A stretch of 53,999 bases of DNA from Bacteroidales bacterium. Its GTDB lineage: Bacteria; Bacteroidota; Bacteroidia; Bacteroidales; PUMT01. The position numbers and the translations under genes are program-made. Under the pieces are notes generated by a model. That model searched no databases and had not been told where the DNA came from. It saw nothing but the letters and a program-made list of their open reading frames with translations. Position 1 is the stretch's first letter, and the number at the start of each line of letters is the position of its first letter. Positions 16,624-25,910 of the stretch are shown one piece after another. Where the stretch lies: positions 1-53,999 of the forward strand of contig SLMM01000115.1 in the NCBI GenBank assembly GCA_007133565.1, given 5' to 3'.

Positions 16624-17085
16624 ATGGCAACGTTCATTGGTGATTATACATGCAGGATTGATGCAAAGGGCAGGGTTATACTCCCCTCGGCATTTAAAAA
16701 GCAGATGCCCTCTGCAGCCAATGATAAATTCGTGGTTAAGAAGGATGTCTTTGAAAAATGCCTTGTATTGTTCCCTATGGACGAATGGGACAGGCAGAAC
16801 TCGATCATCCGCTCAAGGATAAATCCCTACAACAGGGAGCACAGCCTTTTTCTGCGGGGTTTCTATAAAGGAACAGCAGAGGTGGTTCTTGATGCCAGCA
16901 ACAGGATACTCATACCTCGCCGGCTCCTGGATCAGGTGGGAATTGACACCGAAGCTGTACTTGCAGGGCAGGACGGCAAGATAGAGATCTGGAGCAAGTA
17001 TTTATATGATGAACAAGCAGGTGAGGCAGACAATTTTGCGGCACTTGCAGAAAAAATTATGGGTGACCCTGAAAGAAATACATAA
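16624..17085 (+). CDS. mraZ: Transcriptional regulator MraZ
   Basis: The 153-residue protein carries two SpoVT/AbrB-like MraZ repeats: DYTCRIDAKGRVILPSAFKK (about 7-26) and GTAEVVLDASNRILIPRRLL (about 82-101). MraZ forms a ring-shaped oligomer that binds direct repeats upstream of its own gene and controls the dcw operon. Such repeats are present at 16542-16581. It is the first gene of the cluster, and rsmH starts 3 bases after its stop. The ATG at 16624 opens the conserved MATFIGDYTCRID start. Length is normal for the family in Bacteroidota. Confidence 0.96.
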   Translation: MATFIGDYTCRIDAKGRVILPSAFKKQMPSAANDKFVVKKDVFEKCLVLFPMDEWDRQNSIIRSRINPYNREHSLFLRGFYKGTAEVVLDASNRILIPRRLLDQVGIDTEAVLAGQDGKIEIWSKYLYDEQAGEADNFAALAEKIMGDPERNT

Positions 17086-17088
17086 GCC

Positions 17089-17991
17089 ATGGTTTACCAT
17101 AAACCTGTTCTTTTGAAGGAGAGTGTTGACGGATTAAATATCCGTCCGGGAGGGACTTATGTGGATCTTACTTTCGGTGGTGGCGGACACTCACGGGAAA
17201 TACTTTCTCGTTTGGATAGTGGAAGGCTCCTGGCTTTTGATCAGGATGCGGATGCTGAGGCAGAAGCCATGAAGATTTCTGACAAGAGGTTCATGTTCAT
17301 AAGGAGCAATTTCAGCTTTTTCCGCAACTTCCTCAGGTATCACAAAATTAACCTGGTAGACGGCATAATGGCCGATCTGGGTATTTCATCGCATCACATT
17401 GATGACCCGGAACGCGGTTTCTCTTTCAGGTCTCACAGCGTTCCCGATATGCGCATGAACAGAAATTCAGGGATAACTGCCATTGATGTTCTCAATAATT
17501 ACAGTTTAGAAGACCTGGAGCGGGTACTAGTTATGTACGGTGAGGTGCCCGGTGCGGAAAAAGTGGCCCGGGCAATAGTTCAGCGGCGCGAAGAAAAGCC
17601 GTTTCACGGCATGGAAAGCCTTCTGGGGGCCGTTTCCGGATTTGCTCCCCGCCGTCAGGAGAGCAAGTATCTTGCCCGGATATATCAGGCATTGAGGATA
17701 GAAGTTAATAATGAACTGGAAGTTTTAAAGCAGATGCTTTTACAGGTGCTGCTAAGCTTAAGGAAAGAGGGCCGGCTTGTGGTTATATCCTATCATTCAC
17801 TGGAGGACAGGATGGTAAAGAATTTCATGCGAACGGGAAAGCCGGAAGGCAGTCTTGACAAGGATTTCTTTGGCAATCCTCTTGTACCTTTCCGTCTTGT
17901 AACAAGAAAGGTTATAGTACCGGATGACTCTGAGATAAGGGAAAACAGCAGGGCAAGAAGTGCTAGGCTCAGAATAGCAGAACGTAATTAA
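17089..17991 (+). CDS. rsmH: 16S rRNA (cytosine1402-N4)-methyltransferase
   Basis: RsmH (MraW) methylates N4 of C1402 in the 16S rRNA decoding site using SAM. The 300-residue protein has the N-terminal YHKPVLLKESVDGL signature, the SAM-binding stretch YVDLTFGGGGHSREIL (24-39), GIMADLGISSHHIDDPERGF, and the C-terminal ISYHSLEDRMVKNFMR. All are standard for the family. It sits between mraZ and ftsL as in most bacteria. The following 143 bases before ftsL form the only sizeable gap within the cluster. Confidence 0.97.
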   Translation: MVYHKPVLLKESVDGLNIRPGGTYVDLTFGGGGHSREILSRLDSGRLLAFDQDADAEAEAMKISDKRFMFIRSNFSFFRNFLRYHKINLVDGIMADLGISSHHIDDPERGFSFRSHSVPDMRMNRNSGITAIDVLNNYSLEDLERVLVMYGEVPGAEKVARAIVQRREEKPFHGMESLLGAVSGFAPRRQESKYLARIYQALRIEVNNELEVLKQMLLQVLLSLRKEGRLVVISYHSLEDRMVKNFMRTGKPEGSLDKDFFGNPLVPFRLVTRKVIVPDDSEIRENSRARSARLRIAERN

Positions 17992-18134
17992 CTTAAAGCA
18001 TACGATGGTTGATTTTAAGCATGAAACGCCCATGAGCTTACGCACACAAAATGATCAGATGTGACATTCATAGATTGAAAAGCAGTTTATCCGTATGATT
18101 AATTCCTAACATATAGTTAAACAGGTTGCTAACT

Positions 18135-18521
18135 ATGCTTTATACAGATGAAAACGAGTTTACTGACACCGGAACTGACAGGAACAGGGAGACGGGCAGC
18201 TCTTCTTTCAGGGGATTTCTGGATGGCAGCGTATTGACCAGGGATTTTGTAATCAGGCAATTGCCTTTCATAATATTCCTGACAATTCTTGCAATTCTTT
18301 ATATTGGGAACCGCTATCATGCCGAAAAGCTTGTGAGAAGGAGTAGTGAGCTGCAGACTGAAATGAAGGAACTCCGTGCTGAAGCAATAACGGTCTCGGC
18401 CGAGCTCATGCATTTGAGCCGTCAATCAGAGGTACTGAAACTGTTGGAAAAGAACAATCTTGACCTTGCAGAATCTGTTGAGCCTCCTAAAAAGATTGTT
18501 GTTGGCAGAATAAGAAGATAA
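18135..18521 (+). CDS. ftsL: FtsL-like division protein (Bacteroidetes type)
   Basis: The 128-residue protein has a charged cytoplasmic N-terminus, one membrane segment (about 45-60, PFIIFLTILAILYIG) and a C-terminal heptad-like stretch (RRSSELQTEMKELRAEAI) typical of FtsL. It would form the divisome subcomplex with FtsQ (and FtsB) in the inner membrane, helping activate FtsW and FtsI. The FtsL_bacteroid family normally sits here, between rsmH and ftsI. The ATG at 18135 (MLYTDENEF) was chosen over a TTG three codons earlier. It ends 3 bases before ftsI. Sequence identity to other FtsL proteins is low, so position and topology carry the call. Confidence 0.85.
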   Translation: MLYTDENEFTDTGTDRNRETGSSSFRGFLDGSVLTRDFVIRQLPFIIFLTILAILYIGNRYHAEKLVRRSSELQTEMKELRAEAITVSAELMHLSRQSEVLKLLEKNNLDLAESVEPPKKIVVGRIRR

Positions 18522-18524
18522 GTC

Positions 18525-20645
18525 ATGTCAGTAAAGAAAGATATATTGTGGAGGGTTGCACTGATATATTTCGGTATACTCCTCTTTGCATTGGGCATTA
18601 TTGGCAAGACCCTTTATATCCAGTTTGTTGAAGGTGGCATGTGGCAGGATAAGGCAAGCCGGATGACAATAAGGGACATCACAATAGAGCCTAACAGGGG
18701 CGACATATATGCATCCGGTAACCGCCTGCTTGCTACTTCAATGCCATACTACGAGATAAGGATGGACCTGAGGGCAGCCGGACTGACCGACAGGTTGTTC
18801 AATGAAAACATCGATCACCTTTCCAGAGCCCTTGCAGAAATGTTCGGAGAAAAAAGTGCCGCTGCATGGAAGGCAGAATTGGTTCAGGCCCGCCGGGAAT
18901 GGAAAAGGTTTCACTTAATTGGCCGAAGAGTATCTTTTGACCAGCTCAGGGAGTTAAGAACATTCCCTCTTTTCAGGCTTGGACAGAATACCGGGGGACT
19001 GATTGTTTTGCAGGACAACCAGCGAATTCAACCTCATGGAAACCTTGCATCCAGAACAATCGGATATACTACAAGAGGAGAGACAGGCACCATAGTGGGG
19101 ATCGAAGGTGCCTATGACCAGCAACTCAGGGGTGTGGAGGGACTCAAGCTTATGCAGAGAATATCGGGCAATGCATGGATGCCTCTGAATGACAGGAATG
19201 AAGTTGAGCCGCGTGATGGAATAGATGTTGTTACAACTATTGATATAGATATTCAGGATGTTGCCACGAACGCGCTGTTGAGGCAGCTGATGACTCACAG
19301 GGCAAACCATGGCACCGCAATACTCATGGAGGTGCAGACAGGAGATATAAAGGCAATTGCAAACCTGGAGAGGAACAGCAGGGGAGGCTACTCTGAAACC
19401 TATAACTATGCTCTGGGAGAAAGCACCGAGCCTGGTTCAACTTTTAAATTAATGTCTTTGCTGGTTGCATTACAGGATGGTTACATCAGGTTGGAAGACA
19501 GTATAGATACAGGATCCGGAGAGATATACTTTTTTGATCAGCGAATTACAGATGCAAGAAAAGGAGGATACGGGAAAATAACCGTTCGGGAAGTTTTCGA
19601 ATTATCTTCAAATGTAGGCGTAGCAAAACTGATAGACAGGTTTTATCGGGGCAGGGAGCAGGAGTTTATTAACCGTCTTTACGGGATGAGCCTGAATCAG
19701 AAGACAGGCGTAGAGATACGCGGAGAGGGCCGGCCCGAGATAAAGCATCCCGGCGACAGGTTGTGGTCAGGGGTGTCATTACCGATGATGTCTATAGGAT
19801 ATGAACTGAGAATGACGCCCCTGCAGATACTGACTTTTTATAATGCTATTGCCAATGACGGCGTGATGGTCAGGCCTAAGTTCGTATCCGCTCTCAAGCA
19901 TCATGGCAACATTGTTGAAGTTATACCTGCCAAAGTGATCAATCCTTCAGTCAGTTCTCCCCAGGCAATAAGAAGCGCCAGGAAAATGCTGGAAGGTGTT
20001 GTTGAAGCGGGTACTGCCACAAACCTGAAAAATGCAAATTACCAGATTGCGGGAAAAACAGGCACGGCACAGATTGCCCACGACAAATACGGTTATGTAA
20101 GTGATTCAGGTGTGAGTTATCAGGCATCATTTGTTGGTTACTTCCCGGCTGACAATCCAAGGTACTCCTGCATCGTAGTGGTAAATTCGCCTTCCAACAA
20201 CATATATTACGGCAACATTGTAGCCGGGCCCGTCTTCAGGGAGATTGCCGATAAAGTGTATGCAACCAGCCTTGATATGCATGACCCGCTGGTTGCAAAC
20301 AGACAGGTGGTTTATGACCCGCCATTTTCCAAATCCGGAAATATCAGGGATTTGGAGCTGCTGTTCAATTACTTCGGGGTTCCAAGCATGAACAATGGCG
20401 ACCCGGCCGAATGGGTAACTACCACAAGGAGAGATTCTTTTGTGGAGATGAGGGGGAGAACAGTGCCTGAAGAGGTAATACCCAATGTAGTTGATATGAC
20501 ACTTAGTGATGCTATCTATCTGTTAGAGAACAGGGGGCTTGTTGTGGAAGCCAGGGGCAGGGGCAAGGTAAATGCCCAGTCTGTTCTGCCCGGAACACCG
20601 GTTACTGCCGGCCGGAGAATAGTCCTTGAAATGAGTATTAATTAA
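18525..20645 (+). CDS. ftsI: Peptidoglycan D,D-transpeptidase FtsI (PBP3) with PASTA domain
   Basis: This septal transpeptidase cross-links peptidoglycan with FtsW. The 706-residue protein has a single N-terminal membrane anchor (about 9-29), a penicillin-binding dimerisation domain beginning near IEPNRGDIYASGNRLLAT, and a transpeptidase domain with the active-site SxxK in EPGSTFKLMS (Ser near 305), an SxN in ELSSNVGVAK (near 360) and KTGTAQ (near 510). A C-terminal PASTA domain (about 645-706, VIPNVVDMTLSDAIYLLENR) is present, as is common in Bacteroidota. Its TAA stop overlaps the murE ATG by one base, so the two are translationally linked. Confidence 0.96.
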   Translation: MSVKKDILWRVALIYFGILLFALGIIGKTLYIQFVEGGMWQDKASRMTIRDITIEPNRGDIYASGNRLLATSMPYYEIRMDLRAAGLTDRLFNENIDHLSRALAEMFGEKSAAAWKAELVQARREWKRFHLIGRRVSFDQLRELRTFPLFRLGQNTGGLIVLQDNQRIQPHGNLASRTIGYTTRGETGTIVGIEGAYDQQLRGVEGLKLMQRISGNAWMPLNDRNEVEPRDGIDVVTTIDIDIQDVATNALLRQLMTHRANHGTAILMEVQTGDIKAIANLERNSRGGYSETYNYALGESTEPGSTFKLMSLLVALQDGYIRLEDSIDTGSGEIYFFDQRITDARKGGYGKITVREVFELSSNVGVAKLIDRFYRGREQEFINRLYGMSLNQKTGVEIRGEGRPEIKHPGDRLWSGVSLPMMSIGYELRMTPLQILTFYNAIANDGVMVRPKFVSALKHHGNIVEVIPAKVINPSVSSPQAIRSARKMLEGVVEAGTATNLKNANYQIAGKTGTAQIAHDKYGYVSDSGVSYQASFVGYFPADNPRYSCIVVVNSPSNNIYYGNIVAGPVFREIADKVYATSLDMHDPLVANRQVVYDPPFSKSGNIRDLELLFNYFGVPSMNNGDPAEWVTTTRRDSFVEMRGRTVPEEVIPNVVDMTLSDAIYLLENRGLVVEARGRGKVNAQSVLPGTPVTAGRRIVLEMSIN

Positions 20646-22129
20646 TGGCCACAGTTGTGCGGAGACTTGAAGAGTTGCTGAGAGAAGTTGACTGTACCGG
20701 TATAAAAGGAGATGCCGGCATAATTGCAGCGAGCCTGGAATTTGATTCCCGCAGGATCTCTCCAGGAAGCATATTTTTTGCAATCAGGGGCACAAGCTAC
20801 GACGGCCATAATTTTATAGAAGATGCTGTGTCGTCAGGTGCGGTTGCGGTAATTTGTGAAAGGCTTCCCGGTAAACTGAAACTGAAAGTGTGTTATGTGC
20901 AGGTGCCAGATAGCGCTGAAGCTCTTGGTATTATGGCATCGGAATACTACGGCAATCCGTCACGCAGACTCCATCTGACGGGAATAACAGGCACAAATGG
21001 CAAAACCACTATTGCAAACCTGCTGTTCAGGCTCTTTACAGCAATGGGCCATGGCTCCGGACTTATATCAACGGTTGGTTATCAGATTAATGACAGGAAA
21101 ATTCCGGCTACCCATACAACCCCCGATCCGGTCACTATTAACAGGCTGCTTTTTGAGATGAACGAAGATGGTTGTGAACATTGCTTTATGGAGGTGAGCA
21201 GCCACGCAGTTGTTCAGAAAAGAATCAAAGGCCTGCATTTTGCCGGAGGGATATTTACCAACATAAGCCATGATCATCTTGACTATCATAATACCTACGA
21301 TGATTATTTAAAGGCTAAAAAGAAATTCTTTGATGACCTTGACCATAAGGCTTTTGCACTGGTAAACAAGGATGACAGGAACTCAACGTTCATGGTGCAG
21401 AATACAAAGGCAATGGTAAAAAGCTATGGCTTAAAAACGATGGCTGATTTCATGGGCAGTATTGTTGAAAAGGATTATTCGGGTATGTTGCTCGAAATAG
21501 GCGGCAGAGAGGTCTTCGTCAAATTTATAGGCAGCTTCAATGCTTCCAATATTCTCGCTGTATATGCCGGGGCAGTTTTGCTTGGTGTTGGCAGTGATGA
21601 GCCCTTAAGGATAATCAGCACACTCACTCCTGTGGAGGGGCGTTTCGAAACGATCCGTTCGGATAAAGGGGTTACGGCTGTTGTGGATTATGCACATACA
21701 CCTGACGCACTCGAGAATGTAATAAATGCAATTCTGCCGATGCTTCCTAACAGATCAAAACTCATAACAGTTACCGGTGCCGGCGGTGACAGGGATAAGG
21801 TTAAACGGCCGGTTATGGCAGCTATTGCTGTTAAAAACAGCCACCAGGTAATTCTTACATCGGATAATCCGCGTTCGGAAAATCCGGACGCAATTATTAA
21901 TGATATGCTTAAGGGAATTGATAAGTCTGACATTTACAAGGTGCTTTGCATAAGCAACAGACTGGAGGCAATAAAAACTGCCTGCCGGATGGCGCAAAAA
22001 GGGGATTTTGTTCTGGTAGCGGGGAAAGGACATGAAACTTACCAGGAGATTGAGGGAGTCAGACACCATTTTGATGACCGAGAGGTGATAAGGTCAACCT
22101 TTTTTAATAAAAACAAAACAACAGGGTAA
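20645..22129 (+). CDS. murE: UDP-MurNAc-tripeptide synthetase (meso-DAP type)
   Basis: MurE adds the third amino acid to UDP-MurNAc-L-Ala-D-Glu in the cytosol. The 494-residue protein has the Mur ligase ATP-binding loop [15 protein letters not shown] (near residue 116-130), [14 protein letters not shown], and in the C-terminal domain [10 protein letters not shown] with DNPR near residue 407. DNPR is the signature of meso-diaminopimelate-adding enzymes, in contrast to lysine-adding ones. That agrees with a Gram-negative wall. One-base overlaps (TAATG) join it to ftsI before and mraY after. Confidence 0.97.
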   Translation: MATVVRRLEELLREVDCTGIKGDAGIIAASLEFDSRRISPGSIFFAIRGTSYDGHNFIEDAVSSGAVAVICERLPGKLKLKVCYVQVPDSAEALGIMASEYYGNPSRRLHLTGITGTNGKTTIANLLFRLFTAMGHGSGLISTVGYQINDRKIPATHTTPDPVTINRLLFEMNEDGCEHCFMEVSSHAVVQKRIKGLHFAGGIFTNISHDHLDYHNTYDDYLKAKKKFFDDLDHKAFALVNKDDRNSTFMVQNTKAMVKSYGLKTMADFMGSIVEKDYSGMLLEIGGREVFVKFIGSFNASNILAVYAGAVLLGVGSDEPLRIISTLTPVEGRFETIRSDKGVTAVVDYAHTPDALENVINAILPMLPNRSKLITVTGAGGDRDKVKRPVMAAIAVKNSHQVILTSDNPRSENPDAIINDMLKGIDKSDIYKVLCISNRLEAIKTACRMAQKGDFVLVAGKGHETYQEIEGVRHHFDDREVIRSTFFNKNKTTG

Positions 22130-23379
22130 TGTTGTACTATTTTTTTGATTGGTTGCAGGAGGTTGATTTTCCGGGGGCGGGGATTTATTATTATATCTCC
22201 TTTCGTGCCTCAATGGCGATTATTTTATCCCTTGCAATTTCTCTGTTGTTCGGCAAGCGGATAATATCTTTCCTTCAGAATAAGCAGATTGGTGAAACAG
22301 TACGCGACCTGGGTATTAAAGGGCAAATGCAGAAAAAAGGAACTCCCACAATGGGAGGGCTTATTATACTCATGTCGACAATAATACCTACACTTCTTTT
22401 CGGTAATCTGACCAACATCTATATTATCCTGATGCTGGTTACTACTTTCTGGCTGGGTATTGTGGGTTTTGCCGATGATTATATAAAGGTATTTAAAAAG
22501 GACAAGGCGGGACTTAGCGGAAGGCTTAAGATATTGGGGCAGGTAGTACTGGGTTTGATAGTCGGGGTGACTATGCTGGTTAGCGATGACATAATAGTAC
22601 GTGAGAAAACCGTGATGCCCGAAGCAGAAACAAGGGTTGAACCGGTTGAGGAAACCGGCATGCCTCCAAGGCACCATGAGTTTGTTACAAGGGATGTCAA
22701 GAACACCAAAACAACAATACCTTTCCTTAAACATAATGAGTTTGATTATGCCTACCTTTTGTGGTTTCTGGGCGACAAAGCCGTAAAATGGAGCTGGCTG
22801 GTGTTTATTCCCTGCATAATATTGATCGTTACGGCAGTATCCAACGGGGCAAATATGACTGACGGACTTGACGGACTGGCAACTGGCTTGTCAGCCATCA
22901 TCGGGACCACCCTGGGTATTCTTGCGTATCTCTCAGGTAATATAATATATTCAGACTATCTGAATATTATGTATATACCCTATACCGGCGAAATGGTAAT
23001 TTATATGGCGGCATTTGTGGGTGCCATGGTAGGCTTTCTGTGGTACAACTCCTATCCGGCGCAAGTCTTTATGGGCGATACGGGGAGCCTGTCGATTGGC
23101 GGAATAATTGCCGTGTATGCTATTCTTATAAGAAAGGAACTGCTAATACCTGTTTTGTGCGGGATCTTTTTTGTCGAAAGCCTCTCGGTTATTATCCAGG
23201 TAAGCTGGTTTAAATATACTAAGAAGAAGTATGGTGAGGGAAGGCGGGTGTTCAGAATGGCTCCCATTCATCACCACTATCAATTGAAGGGTTATCCTGA
23301 ACCGAAAATTGTTATGCGGTTTCTGATAGTTGGTATTTTGCTGGCAGTTATTTCGGTTGTAACATTAAAAATAAGGTAG
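22129..23379 (+). CDS. mraY: Phospho-MurNAc-pentapeptide translocase MraY
   Basis: MraY transfers phospho-MurNAc-pentapeptide onto undecaprenyl phosphate, making lipid I at the inner membrane. The 416-residue polytopic protein carries [13 protein letters not shown] (69-81), the catalytic Asp pair in GFADDYIKV (113-121), [15 protein letters not shown] and the histidine cluster in [12 protein letters not shown] near the C-terminus. It is about 55 residues longer than E. coli MraY. The excess lies at about residues 152-220, between two membrane segments, and is rich in charged residues and prolines; this enlarged loop is seen in other Bacteroidota. It overlaps murE by one base, and murD follows after 14 bases. 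Confidence 0.97.
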   Translation: MLYYFFDWLQEVDFPGAGIYYYISFRASMAIILSLAISLLFGKRIISFLQNKQIGETVRDLGIKGQMQKKGTPTMGGLIILMSTIIPTLLFGNLTNIYIILMLVTTFWLGIVGFADDYIKVFKKDKAGLSGRLKILGQVVLGLIVGVTMLVSDDIIVREKTVMPEAETRVEPVEETGMPPRHHEFVTRDVKNTKTTIPFLKHNEFDYAYLLWFLGDKAVKWSWLVFIPCIILIVTAVSNGANMTDGLDGLATGLSAIIGTTLGILAYLSGNIIYSDYLNIMYIPYTGEMVIYMAAFVGAMVGFLWYNSYPAQVFMGDTGSLSIGGIIAVYAILIRKELLIPVLCGIFFVESLSVIIQVSWFKYTKKKYGEGRRVFRMAPIHHHYQLKGYPEPKIVMRFLIVGILLAVISVVTLKIR

Positions 23380-23393
23380 AAAAATTATTGCTG

Positions 23394-24731
23394 ATGAGCA
23401 GGAGGATTATCATACTGGGAGGGGGAGAGAGTGGCACGGGGGCAGCTGAACTTGCCTGCAAACAGGGCTTTGATGTTTTTATATCCGATTCCGGAGAACT
23501 TAAACCCATATACAGGGAAAGGATAAGAAACATGAATGTTGAATGGGAAGAGGGCCGACACCGTGATGACCTGCTCACAGGAGCTGATGAGGTAATACTT
23601 AGCCCGGGGGTTCCATTCACCTCTCCGGTTGTTGTTGAAGCCAGAAAGGCAGGAATACCTGTCATCTCTGAAATTGAATTTGCATCAAGGTATACCTCTG
23701 CGGTTTTGATAGGTGTTACCGGAAGCAACGGCAAAACCACAACGGCCTCGCTTATATACCACATAATGAAAAAAGCCGGTCTGAATGCCGGACTTACCGG
23801 GAATGTGGGGGCCAGTTTCGCCGGCATGGTCGCCTGCGCTGACCATGATTATTACAGCATTGAACTGAGCAGCTTCCAACTTGAGGGAATTGCTGACTTC
23901 AGGCCTGATATTGCCGTTCTCCTGAATATTACACCTGATCACATGGACCGCTACGGTAATGATATAAAGAGGTATGCTGATGCAAAGTTTATGATAGCGG
24001 CAAATCAGAGGAGTGATGATGCACTTGTCTGGTGCAGTGATGATGCGTTAACAGCTCGTGAAATTCAGACACGCAATATCAACGTGCGCTCATATTCATT
24101 CTCTCAAAGGACAATTACAGGTCAGGCTGCATACATAGAAAATGAAAGAGTTATCATATCAACGCAAAACAATACAATAGAAATGACACTGGAAGAACTA
24201 TCACTCAAAGGCAGACATAATGTTTACAACTCCATGGCTGCCGGTATAGCCGGCCAGCTGCTTCGTATCAGGAAAGAGGTAATACGCGACAGCTTGTCAG
24301 ATTTTCAGGGAATAGAACACAGGCTTGAACCCGTGTTAAGGGTTCATGGTATCGACTTTATAAATGACTCCAAGGCCACTAATGTCAATTCAACCTGGTA
24401 TGCTTTGGAGAGCATGACCAGGAAGGTGGTCTGGATTGCAGGCGGAATAGATAAGGGCAATGATTACTCGGAGCTGAGAGAGCTTGCAGGTGAAAAGGTA
24501 CGGGCGCTGATCTGCCTTGGCAATGATAACTCAAAATTGCTGAAGGCTTTCAGTGGTATAGTTCCTACAGTTGTAGAGGCCTCATCAATGGATGAGGCGG
24601 TCAGATCGGCTTATTATCTTGCCAAAAATGGCGATACTGTATTGCTTTCACCTGCTTGTGCAAGTTTCGACCTTTTCGACAATTTCGAGGATCGCGGCCG
24701 TCAGTTTAAAAATTGTGTTAAGAACCTATAG
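23394..24731 (+). CDS. murD: UDP-MurNAc-L-alanine:D-glutamate ligase
   Basis: MurD adds D-glutamate to UDP-MurNAc-L-Ala. The 445-residue protein opens with a Rossmann-like loop (IIILGGGESGTGAAELA), followed by the ATPase loop GVTGSNGKTTTASLIYHI (near 105-122), VLLNITPDHMDRYGN, and the C-terminal FINDSKATNVNSTWYAL, which is typical of MurD. The ATG at 23394 (MSRRIIILGG) was chosen over a TTG two codons upstream. It is followed by ftsW after 6 bases. Confidence 0.96.
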   Translation: MSRRIIILGGGESGTGAAELACKQGFDVFISDSGELKPIYRERIRNMNVEWEEGRHRDDLLTGADEVILSPGVPFTSPVVVEARKAGIPVISEIEFASRYTSAVLIGVTGSNGKTTTASLIYHIMKKAGLNAGLTGNVGASFAGMVACADHDYYSIELSSFQLEGIADFRPDIAVLLNITPDHMDRYGNDIKRYADAKFMIAANQRSDDALVWCSDDALTAREIQTRNINVRSYSFSQRTITGQAAYIENERVIISTQNNTIEMTLEELSLKGRHNVYNSMAAGIAGQLLRIRKEVIRDSLSDFQGIEHRLEPVLRVHGIDFINDSKATNVNSTWYALESMTRKVVWIAGGIDKGNDYSELRELAGEKVRALICLGNDNSKLLKAFSGIVPTVVEASSMDEAVRSAYYLAKNGDTVLLSPACASFDLFDNFEDRGRQFKNCVKNL

Positions 24732-24737
24732 GCAGGT

Positions 24738-25910
24738 ATGACCGGACTATTCAGATATCTTAAGGGTGACAAGGTGATATGGGCGCTTATCATCTTTCTT
24801 TCAATTTTTTCACTGCTTGCGGTATATAGTTCGACCGGAACCCTTGCATACCGTTTTCAGGGGGGCAACACGGCCTATTATATTTTAAAGCACTCTTCAA
24901 TAATGCTGATAGGCCTGGTTATCATTTTTTTAACCCATATGGTACCCTACAAATTCTATTCAAGGCTTTCCCAGCTCTTTCTCTTCGCCTCGGTCATTTT
25001 GCTTATTATTACATTGTTAATGGGTACCACAATAAACGAGGCATCAAGATGGCTTACCCTTCCCGGCCTCGGATTTACCATGCAAACCAGCGATTTTGCC
25101 AAGCTTGCGCTGATAATGTACCTTGCCAGGGTACTGTCGCGTACGCAGAATGAAATCAGGGAGGACGGGGATTCATTCATGAAACTTCTGGTTCCTGTTC
25201 TGATTATTTGCGGCCTGATAATGCCTGCCAATCTGTCAACTGCCTTTATATTGTTTGCAACCTGCATTATACTTATGTTCATTGGCAGAGTGAGGGCCCG
25301 GTATCTATTCGGACTTGTAGGGGCCGGACTGGTGTCGTTGTCCTTGTTTGTTGCCATAGCTATGTATAGCCAGTCAGAGGGAAGACTTGGCACCTGGCGT
25401 AACCGGATCGAAAGTTATGTAACAAAGTCAGGTGAAGGAAATTACCAGGTTGAGCAGTCAAAAATAGCCATAGCAACAGGCGGAATTTTAGGTAAGGGGC
25501 CAGGTAACAGTTCGCAGAGGAACTTCCTGCCTCATCCCTATTCGGATTTTATCTACGCCATAATTATAGAGGAATACGGCCTGGCAGGCGGGATAGCTGT
25601 CATGTTCCTTTACCTGTGGCTGCTTTACCGTGCAGGCCTGATCGTGCGGCGAAGTTCCCGCACCTTTCCTGCATTTCTTGCATTCGGTCTGGCACTTAGT
25701 ATCGTGATCCAGGCTATGATAAACATGGCCGTGGTGGTTAACATATTGCCTGTTACCGGCCAGCCTCTCCCACTGGTAAGTATGGGAGGTTCGTCACTTG
25801 TTTTTACCAGTATAGCTCTGGGGATAATTATAAGTGTAAGCCAGGGTGTATTGAAGCAGGACACCGTTGGAGAAGAAAATGCAATTCCAGATGAGCGGCA
25901 GGAGGATTAA
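24738..25910 (+). CDS. ftsW: SEDS glycosyltransferase FtsW
   Basis: FtsW polymerises lipid II into glycan strands at the septum, paired with FtsI. The 390-residue membrane protein has about ten hydrophobic segments. Family features include YRFQGGNTAYYILKH in the first large loop, INEASRWLTLPGLGFTMQTSDF, the extracellular GNYQVEQSKIAIATGGILGK stretch, and PHPYSDFIYAIIIEEYG with the conserved Asp thought to be important for catalysis. In RodA the equivalent motifs are similar, but the position in the dcw cluster between murD and murG identifies FtsW. Its last 20 bases overlap the start of murG. Confidence 0.96.
   Translation: MTGLFRYLKGDKVIWALIIFLSIFSLLAVYSSTGTLAYRFQGGNTAYYILKHSSIMLIGLVIIFLTHMVPYKFYSRLSQLFLFASVILLIITLLMGTTINEASRWLTLPGLGFTMQTSDFAKLALIMYLARVLSRTQNEIREDGDSFMKLLVPVLIICGLIMPANLSTAFILFATCIILMFIGRVRARYLFGLVGAGLVSLSLFVAIAMYSQSEGRLGTWRNRIESYVTKSGEGNYQVEQSKIAIATGGILGKGPGNSSQRNFLPHPYSDFIYAIIIEEYGLAGGIAVMFLYLWLLYRAGLIVRRSSRTFPAFLAFGLALSIVIQAMINMAVVVNILPVTGQPLPLVSMGGSSLVFTSIALGIIISVSQGVLKQDTVGEENAIPDERQED

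Noticed and set aside
18005-18064. 19-codon frame between rsmH and ftsL
   Set aside because: It is too short, lacks a recognisable leader-peptide pattern and could easily occur by chance.
23348-23827. 159-codon minus-strand frame over murD
   Set aside because: It is antisense to the conserved murD N-terminal domain, and its composition is typical of a shadow frame rich in serine and proline.
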